This document shows positions 6,230 through 9,063 of a stretch of DNA of 9,063 nucleotides, in pieces. The DNA comes from Accumulibacter sp032229525 (GTDB lineage: Bacteria; Pseudomonadota; Gammaproteobacteria; Burkholderiales; Rhodocyclaceae). The DNA is taken from assembly GCF_032229525.1 (NCBI RefSeq), contig NZ_JAVTWB010000140.1:1-9063 (forward strand), read 5' to 3'. Below the pieces are notes generated by a model, which did not search any database, was not told the DNA's origin, and was given only the letters and a program-made list of their open reading frames with translations. How positions within the stretch are numbered: position 1 is the first letter of the stretch; each line of letters starts with the position of its first letter. Position numbers and translations under genes: made by a program.

Positions 6230-7207
6230 TCAACGCTCGCGCGGTCGTCGCGGCGGACGGTCGGCTTCCGGGTTTTCCATTCCGAATCCGCTCAGCAGCT
6301 TCTTCACTTCCGCCTCCGTGAGCTCGAGAACCTGCCCCCGCTTCAGGTTCGGCGGCAGCGCAAAGGGACCGTAGCGAACACGCATCAAGCGGCTGACGAC
6401 CACCCCGACCGCTTCGAACATGCGCCGCACCTCACGGTTGCGGCCCTCGAACAAGGCGACGCGATACCAACGATTGGCGCCCTCGCCGCCCGCCTCCTGA
6501 AAGCTGAAGAACTGCGCCGGGCCGTCGTCGAGATCGATGCCATCAAGCAGTTGCCGACGCGCCTCGTCGGTGACTTCGCCAAGAATACGTACCGCGTACT
6601 CGCGGACCAGTTGATAACGTGGGTGCATCAGCCGGTTGGCGAGCTCTCCCGAGGTGGTCAGCAGCAGCAGGCCGCTGGTGTTGAAGTCGAGACGACCCAC
6701 CGCTACCCAGCGTCCGCCGGCGATCCGGGGCATCGAAGTAAACACGTTCGGGCGATGCTCCGGGTCGTTGCGCGAAACGATCTCGCCATCGGGTTTGTGA
6801 TAGATGATCACCCGCGGCAGGCGATTGGAGAAGCGCAGATTGACCAGTTTGCCGTTGACCTTCACCCGGTCACCCGGGCTGACCGTCTGGCCGACGCGCG
6901 CCGGTTCGCCATTGACGTTGATCCGGCCGGCGACGATCAGTTCTTCCATCTCGCGCCGCGACCCGATGCCACTTTGCGCCAGCGCCTTGTGCAGGCGCTC
7001 GGGCTTGGTGGCCACTTCCTGGTGACGCACACGCTTTGACGAATCGCCGCCGCTGCTCGCTGCCGGCCGAGCGCTGCTCGCCCGACCGTCAGACTCGGGC
7101 GTCGCAGCCTCGGGTGAACGCTGCCTGACGGCGCCCGCCGACGGCGGGCGCGGTGAACGCGGCGAACGAGAAGGATCGGCAGGCGATCTGCGCTTGCTAG
7201 TGGCCAT
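6230..7207 (-). CDS. rluB: 23S rRNA pseudouridine(2605) synthase RluB family
   Basis: RluB-type enzymes of the RsuA/RluB/E/F family isomerise a uridine in helix 93 of 23S rRNA near the peptidyl transferase centre. The 325-residue product has an N-terminal Arg/Ser/Pro/Ala-rich, probably disordered tail (1-66), an S4 RNA-binding domain (about 69-128: RLHKALAQSGIGSRREMEEL onward), and the catalytic domain with VGRLDFNTSGLLLLT, Asp174 being the catalytic residue. LFEGRNREVRRMFEAVG (252-268) is the typical family signature, and a short basic tail ends the protein. Its ATG overlaps the end of scpB by 11 nt and lacks a clear ribosome binding site, so coupling to scpB is likely. RluB rather than RluE/F or RsuA is chosen for the S4 domain, the sequence style and the usual scpB-rluB linkage; exact uridine specificity is inferred. 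Confidence 0.92.
   Translation of the reverse strand: MATSKRRSPADPSRSPRSPRPPSAGAVRQRSPEAATPESDGRASSARPAASSGGDSSKRVRHQEVATKPERLHKALAQSGIGSRREMEELIVAGRINVNGEPARVGQTVSPGDRVKVNGKLVNLRFSNRLPRVIIYHKPDGEIVSRNDPEHRPNVFTSMPRIAGGRWVAVGRLDFNTSGLLLLTTSGELANRLMHPRYQLVREYAVRILGEVTDEARRQLLDGIDLDDGPAQFFSFQEAGGEGANRWYRVALFEGRNREVRRMFEAVGVVVSRLMRVRYGPFALPPNLKRGQVLELTEAEVKKLLSGFGMENPEADRPPRRPRER
7131..7151. repeat. Perfect GC-only hairpin inside the start of rluB
   Basis: Arms GCGCCCGCCG (7131-7140) and CGGCGGGCGC (7142-7151) are exact reverse complements around one central base. In RNA this would form roughly an 8-bp stem with a 5-nt loop made of G-C pairs only. It lies in codons about 19-26 of rluB (around RPPSAGAV), in the disordered tail. 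No T-run follows, so it is not an intrinsic terminator. Confidence 0.7.
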
Positions 7208-7790
7208 CAGCGAGGTCCAGGGTTGAATTGATTTGTTCGAGGGGCGGCAACTCGGACAGACTGCGCAGTCCGAGGTCGTCGAGGAATTTTCGGGTGGTGG
7301 CCAGCAACCCCGGCCGGCCGGGCGTATCGCGATGACCGACGACGTCGACCCAGCCGCGCTCCTCGAGCACCCGGATCACCTGCGTGGCGACGCTCACCCC
7401 GCGGATGTCCTCGATGTCGCCGCGTGTCACCGGCTGACGATAGGCGATGATGGCCAGCGTTTCGAGCACCGCGCGTGAGTAGCGGGGCGGCTTTTCCGGG
7501 TTCAGCCGCTCCAGATAAGGCATGAACTCGGCGCGGGTGCGAAAACGCCAGCCGCTCGCCACCTGCAACAGCTCCAGCGGTCGCCTGCTCCATTCGCTGC
7601 GCAACTCATCGAGCAGCACGCGCAACACGTCGGCGCCGATCCGGTCGTCGAATACCTTGCGCAACTCGAGCAGCGACAGCGCCTCCCGGGTGCTCAACAG
7701 CACCGCTTCCAGCGCTCGCTTCACCTCGGCCGGGTTAGCGACGGGGTTGGCGGCGGATGTCAGAACGTCATCGGGAGCCGCTGCGGTCAT
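7197..7790 (-). CDS. scpB: Segregation and condensation protein ScpB
   Basis: ScpB is the winged-helix (kite) subunit that dimerises and binds the ScpA kleisin in the SMC-ScpAB condensin, which compacts and helps segregate the chromosome. The 197-residue product shows the first winged helix (about 20-95, EVKRALEAVLLSTREALSLL) and the second with LETLAIIAYRQPVTRGDIE (109-127) and IRGVS, the most conserved stretch of the family, then RVLEERGWVDVVGHRDTPGRP and YxTT-like LLATTRKFLDDLGL. The ATG at 7790 is preceded by GAGGT (7801-7797) at 6 nt. It overlaps the end of scpA by 23 nt and rluB by 11 nt, which suggests coupled translation. Confidence 0.96.
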   Translation of the reverse strand: MTAAAPDDVLTSAANPVANPAEVKRALEAVLLSTREALSLLELRKVFDDRIGADVLRVLLDELRSEWSRRPLELLQVASGWRFRTRAEFMPYLERLNPEKPPRYSRAVLETLAIIAYRQPVTRGDIEDIRGVSVATQVIRVLEERGWVDVVGHRDTPGRPGLLATTRKFLDDLGLRSLSELPPLEQINSTLDLADGH

Positions 7791-8613
7791 CGGTCAACCT
7801 CAGATAAATCGGCGCAAACACTTCCACCTGCGTCATTTCGAGCAAATGCTCACGCGCCAGTTCGAGCAGCGCCAGGAAGTGCACCACCAGCACTGGCGCG
7901 CCCTGTTCGGGATCGAACAGATCGACGAACTCGACAAAACCGCCAGCGTCGCGCAGACGACGCAGGATCAGCCCCATGTGCTCGCGAACCGACAATTCGT
8001 CGCGCTGCACCAGGTGATGCGTATGCAGCTTGGCCTGCCGAAGGATGGCGCGCCAGGCATTCTGCAAGTCCAGCAGGTTGACCTCCGGCAAGCGTCGAAG
8101 CAGTGTCTTCTCGACCCAGACCTCGACCCAGTCGAAGTCGCGCTCGGCCTGCGGCAGTTCATTGAGCGCATGGGCCGCCAGTTTCATCTGCTCGTACTCG
8201 ATCAGGCGGCGTACCAGTTCGGCCCGTGGATCCTCCACCTCGTCACCCTCGACCGCTTTCGGTCTGGGCAACAACATGCGCGACTTGATCTCGATCAGCA
8301 TCGCCGCCATGACCAGATAGTCGGCAGCCAGTTCGAGGTTGTGCACGCGCATCGCTTCGACATAGACCAGGTACTGCTCGGTCAGCGGCGCCATCGGAAT
8401 ATCAAGCACATTCACGTTGGCCCGGCGAATCAGATACAGCAGCAGGTCGAGCGGCCCCTCGAAGGCGTCGAGCATCACCGCCATGGCGTCGGGCGGGATG
8501 TAGAGATCGAGCGGCATTTGTGTCAGCGGCTGGCCATAGATCCGGGCCAGCGGGCTTCCCGCCGCGGCAGGTGGCTGCTCGACTGCATCGGCGATGATCG
8601 CGCTATCGTTCAT
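7768..8613 (-). CDS. scpA: Segregation and condensation protein ScpA (kleisin)
   Basis: ScpA is the kleisin that bridges the two SMC heads and carries ScpB. The 281-residue product has a variable N-terminal part (1-45), the hallmark FEGPLDLLLYLIRR (51-64), an N-terminal helical domain that would bind the SMC neck (to about 115, ending in EIKSRMLLPRP), a middle stretch for ScpB, and a C-terminal winged helix (about 205-275: VREHMGLILRRL to FLALLELAREHLLEMTQ). The ATG at 8613 lies 24 nt after the trpS stop. There is no good Shine-Dalgarno sequence before it and no in-frame alternative in the gap; Met33 would be a shorter alternative. SMC itself is not in the window. Presence of ScpAB fits a bacterium that uses SMC rather than MukBEF. 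Confidence 0.96.
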   Translation of the reverse strand: MNDSAIIADAVEQPPAAAGSPLARIYGQPLTQMPLDLYIPPDAMAVMLDAFEGPLDLLLYLIRRANVNVLDIPMAPLTEQYLVYVEAMRVHNLELAADYLVMAAMLIEIKSRMLLPRPKAVEGDEVEDPRAELVRRLIEYEQMKLAAHALNELPQAERDFDWVEVWVEKTLLRRLPEVNLLDLQNAWRAILRQAKLHTHHLVQRDELSVREHMGLILRRLRDAGGFVEFVDLFDPEQGAPVLVVHFLALLELAREHLLEMTQVEVFAPIYLRLTDDRSGSR

Positions 8614-8637
8614 GGTCGTCGGGTGGGGGCTCAGCGC

Positions 8638-9063
8638 TCAGCTGTAGTCCAGCCCCATCGCGTCACGCACGTCGCGCATCGTCTCGCGGGCGAGCTGGCG
8701 CGCCTTGCGGTTTCCTTCGGCAATGATCTCGCGCACCAGGCGCGGATCGTCCAGATAGGGCTGCGCACGCTCGCGCATCGGCGCCTGCTCGTTGAGAATG
8801 CCATCGATCACCGGCTGTTTGCACTCCAGGCAGCCAATGCCGGCGCTACGACAACCCTGCTGCACCCACGCCTGACAGGCCTCGTCCGAATACACCTGAT
8901 GCAGTTGCCAGACCGGACACTTGTCCGGGTCACCCGGGTCATCGCGGCGAACGCGCGCCGGATCGGTCGGCATGCGCCGCACCTTTTGCGTTACCGAGGC
9001 GGCGTCCTCGCGCAGGGTGATCGTGTTGCCGTAGGACTTCGACATCTTCTGGCCGTCGAGCCC
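8638..9063 (-). CDS. trpS: Tryptophanyl-tRNA synthetase, C-terminal part
   Basis: TrpS is the class I synthetase that charges tRNA-Trp. Only the last 141 residues are present; the reading frame enters from the right edge with GLDGQKMSKSYGNTI, containing the class I KMSKS loop. The Met of KMSKS at 9045 is internal and not a start. The anticodon-binding helical domain follows, ending in MGLDYS. It holds five Cys; four of them are spaced C-x21-C-x6-C-x2-C (codons at 8919, 8853, 8832 and 8823), close to the [4Fe-4S] motif known from Thermotoga maritima TrpRS. This variant and the segment RRMPTDPARVRRDDPGDPDKC belong to the longer TrpRS type. scpA starts 24 nt after the TGA stop. Confidence 0.95.
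   Translation of the reverse strand, partial: GLDGQKMSKSYGNTITLREDAASVTQKVRRMPTDPARVRRDDPGDPDKCPVWQLHQVYSDEACQAWVQQGCRSAGIGCLECKQPVIDGILNEQAPMRERAQPYLDDPRLVREIIAEGNRKARQLARETMRDVRDAMGLDYS

Noticed and set aside
6116..7039. 307-codon open frame on the plus strand opposite rluB
   Set aside because: It begins within the terminator hairpin and runs antisense to the S4 and catalytic domains of RluB; no independent coding sign.

Overview
The window is a compact, GC-rich bacterial chromosome segment in which every gene lies on the minus strand. Gene content, gene order and protein style (NusA of 490 residues, IF2 of 958 residues with a long Val/Ala/Glu/Pro linker, a trpS-scpA-scpB-rluB block next to rimP-nusA-infB-rbfA-truB) point to a betaproteobacterium. 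My best guess is the Rhodocyclaceae/Accumulibacter neighbourhood, but that placement is inference from recognised protein likeness and was not tested. I see no mobile element, CRISPR array, tRNA, rRNA or sign of horizontal transfer.

In the direction of transcription (high to low coordinates) there are two blocks. Block 1 (9063-6230) holds the 3' end of trpS, cut by the window edge, followed by scpA, scpB and rluB. It starts with a 24-nt gap, then overlaps of 23 and 11 nt, which looks like one transcription unit with translational coupling. ScpA and ScpB are the kleisin and winged-helix partners of SMC condensin; RluB modifies 23S rRNA. Block 2 (6100-1) is the classic NusA/IF2 operon: rimP, nusA, infB, rbfA and truB. 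TruB starts at a TTG overlapping the rbfA stop and runs off the left edge. The products cover 30S maturation (RimP, RbfA), transcription elongation, pausing and termination (NusA), translation initiation (IF2) and tRNA Psi55 formation (TruB).

The only sizeable non-coding gap is the 129 nt between rluB and rimP (6101-6229). It holds a strong sigma70-type promoter (TTTACC, 17 nt, TATAAT), an inverted repeat at the predicted transcription start, and a textbook intrinsic terminator with a 7-bp stem and U-run about 10 nt before the rimP ATG. Because the terminator lies downstream of the promoter and upstream of the first gene, it is a candidate attenuator for the operon that encodes the termination factor NusA. 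This is the most interesting part of the window.

Other points worth a look are a four-cysteine motif in TrpS that resembles the [4Fe-4S] site of Thermotoga maritima TrpRS, in-frame 12- and 24-nt tandem repeats in the IF2 linker, a perfect GC-only hairpin in the 5' part of rluB, and a decoy ATG between the nusA ribosome binding site and its true start. I found no undescribed multi-gene system; these are otherwise ordinary housekeeping genes.
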